12,285 nt of DNA from CAYQMF01 sp964418595 (GCA_964418595.1 CAYQMF010000160.1:1-12285); one strand, 5' to 3'. Positions 1-7,071 are shown, counted from the stretch's first letter. Translations and numbers: made by a program. Notes: a model not told the origin generated them from the letters alone.

Positions 1-146
1 TCGAGCCCGGTCCCGAAGCGATCGGTCACGATCAGCGAACGCCCCTCGAGCAACCACGCCGCGGCCTGCGCCCTCGGGACGGTCCGGTCGACGGGTTGCG
101 CCCGGTGGCGAAGGACGGGCTCGGGGCGGTGCAGGGCGGCGGTCAT
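1..146 (-). CDS. 5' end of an unrecognised protein gene (partial, runs off left edge)
   Basis: Read on the minus strand, an open frame starts at ATG 146-144 and stays open for 48 codons to the window edge, with G or C at nearly every third codon position. An in-frame TAG lies upstream, about 90 nt before the ATG. The visible residues begin MTAALHRPEPVLRHRAQ and continue to AAWLLEGRSLIVTDRFG, which reads like a normal soluble N-terminus without a signal peptide. I do not recognise the family. It is divergent from the CoxB-like lipoprotein at 315, with 168 nt between the starts. Coding is inferred from base composition and plausible residue content only. The overlapping plus-strand frame starting at 96 is its antisense shadow. 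Confidence 0.5.
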   Translation of the reverse strand, partial: MTAALHRPEPVLRHRAQPVDRTVPRAQAAAWLLEGRSLIVTDRFGTGL

Positions 147-314
147 CGAGCGGATCTTGGCGGGCGAGGGGAAGACGCGGCGGGACGGCGTCGTGTGATA
201 CCTCGCGCGAGCGCTGGCTACACGCTCCTATCGCGGTGCACCTGGATCTCGAGACGTGGGGACGCCCGCACCGACGGGCCAAGCGGAACGCCACGTCTGT
301 TAGTCTTTCGATGG

Positions 315-893
315 ATGTCGTTGACGAGTTCTAGTCTCACGGGCCCACGAGTCGTTGCGGCCGGACGCGCGCAAGGTGCGTGGACTGATCGGCAAGGCCC
401 TGGCGAGAGCAAGCGAAGGCGAGCTGCCTGTCCGTGGGGCTGGATCCTGACGATCCTGGTTTCCCTTGCCGCGTGTGAGCGACCCGCTCCGTCTGGCTGG
501 CCGGGCCCGTCAACGACCGATCCTCGCCGCACCGAGTCCGCCGTCGACCAACCTCAGGACGTGACCCTTGCCCCGGCGGACGCGCTGGAGGTCACGCTCT
601 CGGTCCAGGGTTTCGAGTGGACGGCGACCTGTCGGGGTCGAACCAGGACAAACGAGCTGCGCGTTCCCCTCGGTCGGCCGGTCCGCTTGCAGATGGAGTC
701 GGACACCGCGGTCACCTTCGACTTTGCGGCGTTCGCGCTGCGCAGGGCCATCGCGCCGGGGCAAGCGACGCGTATCTGGATCGAAGCCACGAAGATCGGC
801 CGGTATCCGGTCCGCCTCGTCGGAGAAGGACGCACCGAAGAGGTGGGCTCGATCACCGTCTTGACGACCGAGGAGTTCGAGCGCGACTCCTGA
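315..893 (+). CDS. Lipoprotein with a cytochrome c oxidase subunit II-like cupredoxin fold lacking CuA ligands
   Basis: This 192-residue protein has a lysine/arginine-rich stretch (KRRR), a hydrophobic segment WGWILTILVSLAAC, and a lipobox ending at Cys54, so it is probably lipid-anchored outside the inner membrane. A variable Pro/Ser/Thr linker follows. Residues about 93-185 align by eye with the CuA domain of CoxB: Q-GFEW near Trp102, then NELRVPLGRPVRLQMES, an AF-LRRAIAPG strand, RIWIEATKIGRYPVRL and a closing SITVLTTEEFE. In CoxB the tail carries a Cys-x3-Cys pair plus His, Glu and Met. Here that segment reads VRLVGEGRTEEVGS, and the HSFW-type histidine is Phe. The fold therefore seems kept but copper binding and electron transfer lost. 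ATG 315 is the only ATG that keeps the signal without a very long leader. The 53-residue pre-Cys stretch is long, and no Shine-Dalgarno site is visible. The role is unknown. The family assignment is a motif reading, not a search. Confidence 0.7.
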   Translation: MSLTSSSLTGPRVVAAGRAQGAWTDRQGPGESKRRRAACPWGWILTILVSLAACERPAPSGWPGPSTTDPRRTESAVDQPQDVTLAPADALEVTLSVQGFEWTATCRGRTRTNELRVPLGRPVRLQMESDTAVTFDFAAFALRRAIAPGQATRIWIEATKIGRYPVRLVGEGRTEEVGSITVLTTEEFERDS

Positions 894-1002
894 TCGCGAC
901 CGGTGGAGCCTCACCGTCCCGAACTCGCGCCGACACGGCAGTTCGTGGCCACGCTGCCGCCCAAGCCGGCCAGAGCAACCAGGCGCAACCCGCGCGGCAC
1001 GC

Positions 1003-1209
1003 CTACCGCGGCTTGATCGCGCAGCCGGTCTTGCCAGGCACGAAGCGCGCGGCGATCACGCCGAGCAGGAGGCCGCCGAGCGCGGCGCCAGGGATGTGCG
1101 CGAAGTACTGCACTACCGCGCCGATGCCGAAGAAGAGGACCGCGACCGCGATCCGGCGGGGGGAGTTGAGGGCTCAGAGCATGGGATCGTGCGGAGGATG
1201 GTAGCTCAT
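1003..1209 (-). pseudogene. Small glycine-rich two-helix membrane protein frame interrupted by an in-frame UGA
   Basis: On the minus strand, ATG 1209-1207 opens MSYHPPHDPML and meets TGA at 1176-1174. The same frame then continues for 57 codons to TAG at 1005-1003. The second part begins ALNSPRRIAVAVLFFG, contains AHIPGAALGGLLLG and ends in FVPGKTGCAIKPR. This looks like one or two membrane helices with a Gly/Ala small-residue face. The AH-x-x-G-A-x-x-G pattern resembles the histidine-bearing last helix of rhomboid proteases, but no GxSG serine helix lies anywhere upstream, so a rhomboid fragment is only one option. Other options are a small intact membrane protein hit by a nonsense mutation or sequencing error, or chance. 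It is divergent from the M1 peptidase gene. The rest of the 894-1279 gap shows nothing else I can name. Confidence 0.4.
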
Positions 1210-1279
1210 CGGTGAAGTACTCGCGCCCAAGACCCAAGACCCGTATCCCTGCGCGCCCCGCCGCCCCCACGAGGATCCG

Positions 1280-3223
1280 ATGCGCCGCCGACCGACCTTC
1301 TCCTTCCTCCTCGCGTCGCTCACGCTGGCCGCTGCGCCCTGCGCGCAGATCGAGCGCCCGATCCCCTATCCCATCACCAAGCCCGTCGGCTGGGCCGAGG
1401 CGGTCGCCGCCGGCACGCGCACCGAACTCGGCGAACCCGGCGCCAAGTACTGGACCAACCAAGCCCACTACGCGATCCGGGCGAAGCTCGAGCCGACGAC
1501 GGCGAAGGTCATCGGCCACGTCGAGATCACCTACCGCAACCGCTCGCCGCACGAGATCCCGCGGCTCGCGATCCATCTGCGGCAGAACGCGCACAAGGCC
1601 GGCAACCTGCGCAACCGCTACCTGGAGATCACCGGCGGCGTGGAGGTGAGCAACGTGCGCGTCGGCGACGCATCGGCCGACACCGCGGAGGACGCGTCGG
1701 CACGCCGCGGTCGGCGCGGCGGTGGGGCGCGCCCGCGCGTGCAGGGGACCGTCATGAACCTGCCGCTGCCGACGCCGCTCGCCCCCGGAGGCGAGGTGAA
1801 AGTGGCGATGGACTGGGAGTACCAGGTCCCGCAGAGCGGCGCGCCGCGCAACGGGCACGACGACTTCCACACCTATTACCTGGGCTACTGGTATCCGCAG
1901 GTCGCGGTGTTCGAGGACGTGGCTGGCGACTTCGTGGCGGACCAGTACCTCACCAACGCCGAGTTCTACATGGGCTACGCCGACTACGACGTCGCGTTCG
2001 AGGCGCCTGCGGGCTGGCTCGTGCGCGCGACCGGGACGCTGGAGAACGAGGCCGACGTGCTCGCCGCGCCGCAGATCGAGCGCCTCGCGCAGGCGCGCGC
2101 CGGGCGCGAGGTCGTGCACGTGGTGACCGCCGACGACGTGAAGAACCAGCGGGTCACGCGCATGGACAAGGGCGAGGTTCTCACCTGGCACTACAAGGCG
2201 TCCAACGTGCGCGACTGCGCGGTGAGCGTGTCGGACCGCTACGTGTGGGACGCGACGCACGCGGTGGTGGCCGACCGCGACGGCAAGGGCGTCGACGGCG
2301 TGGCGATGATCCACGCGGTGTACCGGCCCGAGGGCCGCAGCTTCGCCCGCGCTGCCGAGTACGCGCGGCACACGATCGAGCACATGTCGAAGACCGTGTA
2401 CCCGTACCAGTGGCCGCACATGACCGTCTGCGGCGGTGTGATCGGCGGCGGGATGGAGTACCCCATGATGACGATCTGCGGCAGCGGGAGCCTGGGGCTC
2501 GTCGCGCACGAGCTGATCCACATGTGGTTCCCGATGCTGGTCGGCTCGAACGAGACGGCGCACGCGTGGCAGGACGAAGGCTTCACCGACTTCTTCACCG
2601 ACTACACGACGGCGGCGTTCAACCAGCCCGACCGACCGCTGCGGCCGAACGTCCGCGGGTATCTGGCCGGCGCGGCCCGCGGCGAGTCGGCGCCGCTGAT
2701 GACGCACGGCGACTATCACCCCCAGGCCGGTCGCTCCGGCTACCAGTTCGCGTCGTACACCAAGAGCTCGGCGATCCTGCACCAGCTCCGCGAACTCATG
2801 GGCGACGAGGTGTTCTTCGCGACGTTCCGCAAGTACGCGAAGGACTGGGCCTTCAAGCACCCGCTGCCGCTGGACTTCTTCAACGCGTTCGCGCGCGCGG
2901 CCGGGCGGGACCTCGATTGGTACTGGCGCACCTGGTACTTCGAGACCTGGACTCTCGACCAGGCGGTGCAGTCGGTGACGCCGGTCGAAGGCGGCACCGA
3001 CGTGGTCGTCGTCGACCTGGGCTACGCGACCTACCCGACGGTCGTGGAGGTGACCCACGCCGACGGCAAGACCGAACGCCAGTCCGTCGACATCGCGCAC
3101 TGGCTCGCCGGCAAGAAGACGAAGACCCTGCGCTTCGGCCCCGGCATCAAGCGCGTCGAGGTGAACCCGGGCGTGCTGATCCTCGACATGTCGGCGCGCA
3201 ACAACGTGTGGGAGAGCAAGTGA
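1280..3223 (+). CDS. Secreted M1-family zinc metallopeptidase (aminopeptidase type)
   Basis: This 647-residue protein likely cleaves N-terminal residues from peptides in the periplasm or outside the cell. The signal peptide is MRRRPTFSFLLASLTLAAAPC, cleaved around Cys-Ala-Gln. An N-terminal beta domain spans about 40-340, with a low-complexity Arg/Gly-rich insert around 135-155. The catalytic domain carries GGGMEYP (Glu393, the M1 substrate-amine motif with Tyr replacing the usual Asn), the zinc site HELIH (His410, Glu411, His414) with the third ligand Glu433 in DEGF exactly 19 residues on, and SYTKSS with probable catalytic Tyr493. A short C-terminal beta-sandwich (about 565-647) ends in VEVNPGVLILDMSARNN. 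The large helical domain of PepN is absent, as in many short bacterial M1 enzymes. GAGGA at 1271-1275, 4 nt before ATG 1280, is the clearest ribosome-binding site in the window. The methyltransferase gene follows 13 nt after the stop. Confidence 0.93.
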   Translation: MRRRPTFSFLLASLTLAAAPCAQIERPIPYPITKPVGWAEAVAAGTRTELGEPGAKYWTNQAHYAIRAKLEPTTAKVIGHVEITYRNRSPHEIPRLAIHLRQNAHKAGNLRNRYLEITGGVEVSNVRVGDASADTAEDASARRGRRGGGARPRVQGTVMNLPLPTPLAPGGEVKVAMDWEYQVPQSGAPRNGHDDFHTYYLGYWYPQVAVFEDVAGDFVADQYLTNAEFYMGYADYDVAFEAPAGWLVRATGTLENEADVLAAPQIERLAQARAGREVVHVVTADDVKNQRVTRMDKGEVLTWHYKASNVRDCAVSVSDRYVWDATHAVVADRDGKGVDGVAMIHAVYRPEGRSFARAAEYARHTIEHMSKTVYPYQWPHMTVCGGVIGGGMEYPMMTICGSGSLGLVAHELIHMWFPMLVGSNETAHAWQDEGFTDFFTDYTTAAFNQPDRPLRPNVRGYLAGAARGESAPLMTHGDYHPQAGRSGYQFASYTKSSAILHQLRELMGDEVFFATFRKYAKDWAFKHPLPLDFFNAFARAAGRDLDWYWRTWYFETWTLDQAVQSVTPVEGGTDVVVVDLGYATYPTVVEVTHADGKTERQSVDIAHWLAGKKTKTLRFGPGIKRVEVNPGVLILDMSARNNVWESK

Positions 3224-3236
3224 AGGCACGGCGCGG

Positions 3237-3908
3237 ATGAGCGCTGACCCACCGGACCCGGGATCGCCCGACCGCCCCGACGTCGAGCATGCCTACGACC
3301 GCTGGGCCGCCGGCTACGACGACGACCACAACCTCACGCGCGACCTCGCCGCAGCCTCGCTGCGCCGGCAGCCGCTGCGCCTCGACGGTCGCTCCGTGCT
3401 CGAGATCGGCTGTGGCACGGGCCGCAACACGGCGTGGCTCGCGCAGCGCGCGCAGGCGGTGATCGCGCTCGAGTTCTCCGCGGCGATGCTCGAGCGCGCG
3501 CGCGCCCACGTGCCGGACGGCCACGTCCGGTTCGTGCGCCACGACATCCGTACCCGCTGGCCGCTGCCCGGCGGCGCGGTCGACGTCGTGGTCGGCAGCC
3601 TCGTGCTCGAGCACATCGAAGACCTCGCGTCGATCTGCCGCGAGGCGGCCCGCGTCCTACGGCCGGGCGGGCAACTCTGGCTGTGCGAGCTGCACCCGGA
3701 GCGCCAGCGTCGCGGCGGCCAGGCCCACTTCACCGACCGCGGCACGGGCGCGACGGTGTACGTGCCCGCGCACCGGCACACGGTGAGCGAGTACGTCACC
3801 GCGGGGCTCGCCGCCGGCCTGACGCTGCGCGACCTCGGCGAAGAACTCGAGGACGGCGCGCCGCCCGATGCGCCCGCGCGGGTGCTGACGGTCTTGTTCG
3901 AGCGCTGA
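3237..3908 (+). CDS. Class I SAM-dependent methyltransferase
   Basis: This 223-residue cytoplasmic protein has a Rossmann-fold methyltransferase core. Motif I is VLEIGCGTGRN at 54-64, which binds SAM. The acidic residue after beta-2 is Glu79 in ALEFSAAM. Asp103 in RHDIR fits the adenine-contact position. DVVVGSLVLEHIED (116-129) is motif post-I/II, and RVLRPGG (139-145) is motif III. The C-terminal ELHPERQ...QAHF segment occurs in a methyltransferase subfamily of unknown substrate, so the substrate cannot be predicted. ATG 3237 lies 13 nt after the M1 peptidase stop, with no strong Shine-Dalgarno site, which suggests co-transcription and perhaps coupled translation. A secreted peptidase and a cytoplasmic methyltransferase have no obvious biochemical link. 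The stop at 3906-3908 is followed at once by an inverted repeat that could end the transcript. Confidence 0.9.
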   Translation: MSADPPDPGSPDRPDVEHAYDRWAAGYDDDHNLTRDLAAASLRRQPLRLDGRSVLEIGCGTGRNTAWLAQRAQAVIALEFSAAMLERARAHVPDGHVRFVRHDIRTRWPLPGGAVDVVVGSLVLEHIEDLASICREAARVLRPGGQLWLCELHPERQRRGGQAHFTDRGTGATVYVPAHRHTVSEYVTAGLAAGLTLRDLGEELEDGAPPDAPARVLTVLFER

Positions 3909-3909
3909 T

Positions 3910-3971
3910 CTTCCATCTCCGCGTCTCGTCGCGTGGCGCGAGGATTCGTCGGTCGCCAGCGGAGATGGAAG
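3910..3971. repeat. 13-bp perfect inverted repeat with an inner hairpin, just after the methyltransferase stop
   Basis: Arms cttccatctccgc (3910-3922) and gcggagatggaag (3959-3971) are perfectly complementary across a 36-nt spacer. Inside the spacer, tcgcg-tgg-cgcga (3929-3941) forms a second perfect 5-bp stem, extended by two more pairs beyond one mismatch. The element begins 2 nt after the TGA. It could act as a transcript end or mRNA stabiliser for the peptidase-methyltransferase unit. No U-tract follows, so it is not a standard intrinsic terminator. It could equally be half of a small palindromic mobile repeat together with the next element. The pairing is seen directly. The role is inference. 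Confidence 0.6.
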
Positions 3972-3987
3972 TCGCCTCCAGAAACGA

Positions 3988-4056
3988 CAGCGCCTGCGGC
4001 CCCTTCTGGCGGTGCGAAGCACCGCAACCCTTGGGTTGGGGCTGCAGGCAGCGCTG
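3988..4056 (+). ncRNA. Candidate structured element: three-way junction upstream of the M48 peptidase gene
   Basis: A 12-bp outer helix pairs 3992-4003 (gcctgcggcccc) with 4038-4049 (ggggctgcaggc), with one G-U wobble at 3998/4043. It encloses a 5-nt joint (4004-4008) and two adjoining hairpins. The first is gcggtgc-gaa-gcaccgc at 4009-4025, a perfect 7-bp stem. The second is aacc-cttg-ggtt at 4026-4037, a 4-bp stem with a CUUG loop. Beyond a 3-nt bulge, cagc (3988-3991) can pair with gctg (4053-4056). The structure ends 24-31 nt before ATG 4081, where a leader regulator or translation attenuator would lie. A REP- or MITE-like palindromic repeat is equally possible, because DNA palindromes give the same pairing. 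I recognise no known riboswitch in it. Confidence 0.45.
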
Positions 4057-4080
4057 AGTCCGCTACCATGGCCCGGCCCG

Positions 4081-5223
4081 ATGAAGAAGCTCATCCTGCT
4101 GGCTCTGCTCGCCGCGATCGGCACCCTCGCCGTCTCCGCCTACCGGGGTGACCCCGGCGGGATCTTCGCGCGCTTCAAGACCTGGCTCCGGCCGTGGCTC
4201 GAGCAGGCGCACCGCACGGTCAAGTCGCAGCCGGTGCCCAACGCCGGCGTCGCCGGCGTCATCGACGTGGCGCGCAGCACGTTCCACTGCGGCTACGGCG
4301 ACGAGGAGATCGCCAAGGTCGTGCAGACCTACTCGCCGGACCGCGCCGGCCTCGAAGCGGTGGCGGAGATCCTCAAGCACGCCGGCCTGCTCACCAACTT
4401 CAAGGTCCTCGCCGGCGACGTGCCGAACGCCGCGGCGTTCCTCTACGACGGCGACCGCACCATCGTCTACAGCAACGCGTGGCTGCAGAAACTGACCGAG
4501 TCGGTGGAGTCGAAGTGGGCGATCTACGCGGTGCTCGCGCACGAGATCGCGCACCACCTCAATGGCGACACGATGACCAAGGCGGGGACGTACAAGGACC
4601 GCACGACGGAGCAGAACCACAAGCAGGAACTCGCCGCCGACTACTGGGCGGGCTTCGCGCTGGCCAAGCTCGGTGCGACGCTCGAGGAGACCACCGCGGC
4701 GGTGCGGGTGTACGGCGGCCGCGGCTCGCACAGCCATCCCGACAAGGCCCGGCGCATCGAGGCGCACACCAATGGCTGGATGAAGGGTCGCGAAGGCGTG
4801 CTCATCACGGAGCAGCCGACGCCGCAGCTCTCCGAGGAGCTGGTCAAGCTGCAGCACGAGATCGGCCGGCACGCGGAGCACTACGGGCCCGGTCACCTCG
4901 CGGTGGCCGGCGAAGAGGTGCCCTGCGTCGTGCAGTACAAGCTGCTCTTCGTCGACCGCACGATGAAGGTGAAGGGCATCCTCTACAACGGCGTGACCCG
5001 CGACGTGTCGATCATCGAGTGGAGCCTCGACCCGCGCGACGGCCGCCCGCATCCGGTGAGCGTCGTGCGCACCGGCGTCATCGACGGCGCGGAATGCCAT
5101 CGCGTGACGGTCCCCAACGCCGGCGACTTCCTCTACAGCGTGGAGCCGTCCGCCAAGGGGACGCGCGATCCGGCGGCGTTCGCCAAGCTCCTGCAGCGCT
5201 ACGTCGAGGTCGGCGCGCGGTGA
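4081..5223 (+). CDS. M48-family zinc metallopeptidase with N-terminal signal/anchor
   Basis: This 380-residue protein begins MKKLILLALLAAIGTLAVSA, a signal peptide or single anchor, so the peptidase domain should lie in the periplasm. The zinc site is HEIAHH (His154, Glu155, His158), and the third ligand Glu183 is in QELAADYWAGFALAKLG, the ExxxD pattern of M48 enzymes. Around residue 220 comes SHSHPDKARRIEAH, the usual HP-x4-R motif after the catalytic core. The last 140 residues form an extra region without recognised motifs. Members of this family act in envelope protein quality control or as BepA/LoiP-like proteases; the substrate here is unknown. ATG 4081 is preferred over in-frame upstream codons because it places the hydrophobic segment at the very N-terminus. 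The out-of-frame ATG at 4068 gives only a short frame. No Shine-Dalgarno site is evident. The candidate RNA structure at 3988-4056 occupies its leader. Confidence 0.9.
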   Translation: MKKLILLALLAAIGTLAVSAYRGDPGGIFARFKTWLRPWLEQAHRTVKSQPVPNAGVAGVIDVARSTFHCGYGDEEIAKVVQTYSPDRAGLEAVAEILKHAGLLTNFKVLAGDVPNAAAFLYDGDRTIVYSNAWLQKLTESVESKWAIYAVLAHEIAHHLNGDTMTKAGTYKDRTTEQNHKQELAADYWAGFALAKLGATLEETTAAVRVYGGRGSHSHPDKARRIEAHTNGWMKGREGVLITEQPTPQLSEELVKLQHEIGRHAEHYGPGHLAVAGEEVPCVVQYKLLFVDRTMKVKGILYNGVTRDVSIIEWSLDPRDGRPHPVSVVRTGVIDGAECHRVTVPNAGDFLYSVEPSAKGTRDPAAFAKLLQRYVEVGAR

Positions 5224-5339
5224 CGCCGCGGCGCCGAGCGTCGTGCCTGGGCCACAGCCCTGTCCTGGCAACGCGACACCCGACCCCGGCCGCGCAGCGC
5301 ACGCCCGAGCGGCACGGCGCTTGCCGCGCGGCGCGCACG

Positions 5340-5813
5340 ATGCGCCTCGCGACCCTGTGTCTCTCCGTGCTGGCGGCCTGTGCGGCGCCGCCGTCCGCCA
5401 CTCCGGATCAGATCGCCGACCGGCTCTGGCACGCACACCGCGCCCGCCTGGATGCGGCGCGCGCCGAGTTCGCCGCGCGGGTCGCCTTCCCCCGGATCAT
5501 GCGCGGACCGGATGGCACGCTCGTGGTCACGCGCGGTGCGGTCGAAGGCCTGCCGGGCGAGGAGTACCTGCGCGTGCGCTTCACCTATGTGAACGAGACC
5601 GACCACACGTTCGACTACGTCCATGTCGGCTTCAGGGTCACCGATGGCTTCGCCCGGCAACGCAACCAGGAGACGTTCGAGCTGGTCATGCCAATCCACT
5701 ACCGGTTCACGCCGGGAAGCTCGTACACCGACGAACGGCTGGTGCCGACGCTGGGCGCGCACGAGGTGCCGGGCTGGGACTTCTCGATGGATGCGCGTGG
5801 GGTTGCGCGCTGA
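5340..5813 (+). CDS. Small lipoprotein of unknown function
   Basis: This 157-residue protein starts MRLATLCLSVLAACAAPPSA, a lipoprotein signal peptide with lipobox Leu-Ala-Ala-Cys14, so it should be lipid-anchored in the envelope. The mature part has a helical stretch rich in Ala and Arg (about 20-45), then a predicted beta-rich region with LRVRFTYVNETDHTFDYVHV and a run containing FELVMPIHYRFTPGSSYTDE. Such alternating strands suggest a small immunoglobulin-like or beta-sandwich fold, but I do not recognise a family. It lies 116 nt after the M48 gene. Its last 23 nt overlap the start of the PhoD gene in another frame, so translation of the two is probably coupled and the lipoprotein may be a partner of PhoD or the peptidase. 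The start is chosen because the signal peptide begins there. Confidence 0.8.
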   Translation: MRLATLCLSVLAACAAPPSATPDQIADRLWHAHRARLDAARAEFAARVAFPRIMRGPDGTLVVTRGAVEGLPGEEYLRVRFTYVNETDHTFDYVHVGFRVTDGFARQRNQETFELVMPIHYRFTPGSSYTDERLVPTLGAHEVPGWDFSMDARGVAR

Positions 5814-7050
5814 CGCGACGCTCTGCGCGCTGCTCCTGCTGCCCGGCGCGCTGGCGGGGCAGCTCGCGATCACGACGGGGCCGCTGCTCGGGCACGTGAC
5901 CGATTCGGGTACACGGGTGTGGGCGCGCTTCTCGACGGCGGGGTCGGCCGCGCTCGTGGTGCAGTGTGAAGGGAAGGAGATCCGCGTCGCGGGCGAGGCG
6001 CGCGTGGACGACGACTTCTGTGTGGTGTTCGCGGCCGATGGCCTCGCCGCCGGCACGGCCTGCACCTACCGCATCGAGAGCGGAGGCAAGACCCTCGTCG
6101 GACCGGTGGCGTTCACGACCGCCACGCCGTCGGCGTCACCCCAGCGCGTCCGCCTCGCGTTCGGGTCGTGCGCGTACGAGGACGCCAGCACGGCGAGCGC
6201 CTGGACTGCGTTGGCTGGGCACGCGCCCGACGCGCTCGTGCTGCTCGGCGACACCCCCTACATCGACAGCCCGATCCTCGCCGTCCAGCGACGCCGCTAC
6301 CGCGAGTTCTTCGCGGTGCCCGAACTCGCCGCGCTGCTGCGCCGCACACCGACCTACGCGACGTGGGACGACCACGACTTCGGCGCCAACGACACCGACG
6401 GCCGCCTGCCCGGCAAGAGCGACAGCCGGCGCGCCTTCGTCGAGTACCACGCCAACCCCGGCTACGGGGCCGACGGCGCGGGGATCTACACGCGCTTCCG
6501 CCGCGGGCCCGTCGAAGTGTTCCTCCTCGACACGCGCTGGTTTGCGGCGACGGAGCCGTCGCCGGTGCAGGCGCACGCGGCGACGCTGCTCGGCGCGCGC
6601 CAGTGGGAGTGGGTGCAGGAAGGCCTCCTCGCGTCGACCGCGCCGTTCAAGGTGCTGGCCTGCGGCATGGTGTGGAACGACGCGGTCCGTCCCGGCAAGC
6701 GCGACCACTGGGGCAGCTACGCGCACGAACGCGACGCGCTGTTTGCATGGATCGGCGAGCACGCGATCCGCGGCGTCGTCCTCGTCGGCGGCGACATCCA
6801 TCGCTCGCGCGTGATCCGCCACGCGACTGCGGTGAGCGCCGGCTACGACCTGCTGGAGCTGATCACGTCGCCGCTGCACGGCGGCCTGATCGCGGCGGCG
6901 GCCGCCCCGCACCCGGGGCTGGTCGCCGACATGCCGGCGCCCAACTCGTTCCTGCTGCTGGACGCGGACGCAACCGCAGCGCCACCCACCCTGCGCGCCC
7001 GCTTCGTCGACGCCGAGGGGCGCGAGTGGTGGGCGGGGCCCATCCACTAG
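5791..7050 (+). CDS. phoD: PhoD-like alkaline phosphatase / phosphodiesterase (exported)
   Basis: This 419-residue secreted metallophosphoesterase of the PhoD family hydrolyses phosphate mono- or diesters using a metal cluster. The N-terminus MRVGLRADATLCALLLLPGALAG is a signal peptide, probably cleaved before Gln. A short fibronectin-like PhoD_N domain follows (LAITTGPLLGHVTDSGTRVW through about 110). The catalytic domain shows FGSC at Cys127, LLGDTPYID with Asp154 and Tyr157, TWDDHDFGAND with Asp193, Asp194, His195 and Asp196, FLLDTRWF, KVLACGMVWND, and GGDIH with Asp335 and His337, all expected metal or active-site positions. The TAT twin-arginine motif of Bacillus PhoD is not obvious. ATG 5791 overlaps the upstream lipoprotein by 23 nt; GTG 5797 is an alternative start. 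The gene converges on the helicase gene with only 21 nt between stops and no terminator hairpin visible. Confidence 0.92.
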   Translation: MRVGLRADATLCALLLLPGALAGQLAITTGPLLGHVTDSGTRVWARFSTAGSAALVVQCEGKEIRVAGEARVDDDFCVVFAADGLAAGTACTYRIESGGKTLVGPVAFTTATPSASPQRVRLAFGSCAYEDASTASAWTALAGHAPDALVLLGDTPYIDSPILAVQRRRYREFFAVPELAALLRRTPTYATWDDHDFGANDTDGRLPGKSDSRRAFVEYHANPGYGADGAGIYTRFRRGPVEVFLLDTRWFAATEPSPVQAHAATLLGARQWEWVQEGLLASTAPFKVLACGMVWNDAVRPGKRDHWGSYAHERDALFAWIGEHAIRGVVLVGGDIHRSRVIRHATAVSAGYDLLELITSPLHGGLIAAAAAPHPGLVADMPAPNSFLLLDADATAAPPTLRARFVDAEGREWWAGPIH

Positions 7051-7071
7051 CCCGACAACACTGACCCGAGG

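Noticed and set aside
96..314. N-terminal extension of the CoxB-like lipoprotein frame back to ATG 96
   Set aside because: It overlaps a more coding-like minus-strand frame (1-146), has no signal-peptide character and would bury the lipobox far inside the protein.
321..349. TTGACG at 321-326 as a promoter -35 box
   Set aside because: It lies downstream of the chosen start codon and no -10-like hexamer occurs at suitable spacing.
1174..1176. UGA read as selenocysteine in the small membrane protein
   Set aside because: No convincing SECIS-like hairpin directly downstream and no Sec-type active-site context; a nonsense mutation or sequencing error is simpler.
911..3229. 772-codon open frame antisense to the M1 peptidase gene
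   Set aside because: It is a GC-bias shadow: its translation is Val/Arg/His/Ala-rich without motifs, while the opposite strand encodes a complete M1 peptidase.
3909..4080. Integron attC recombination site
   Set aside because: The region is palindromic, but I could not place the R''/R' core-site sequences (RYYYAAC / GTTRRRY) in the right arrangement, and there are no cassette-like genes or integrase.
7051..7071. Terminator between the convergent phoD and helicase genes
   Set aside because: The 21-nt gap holds no stem-loop and no T-run.
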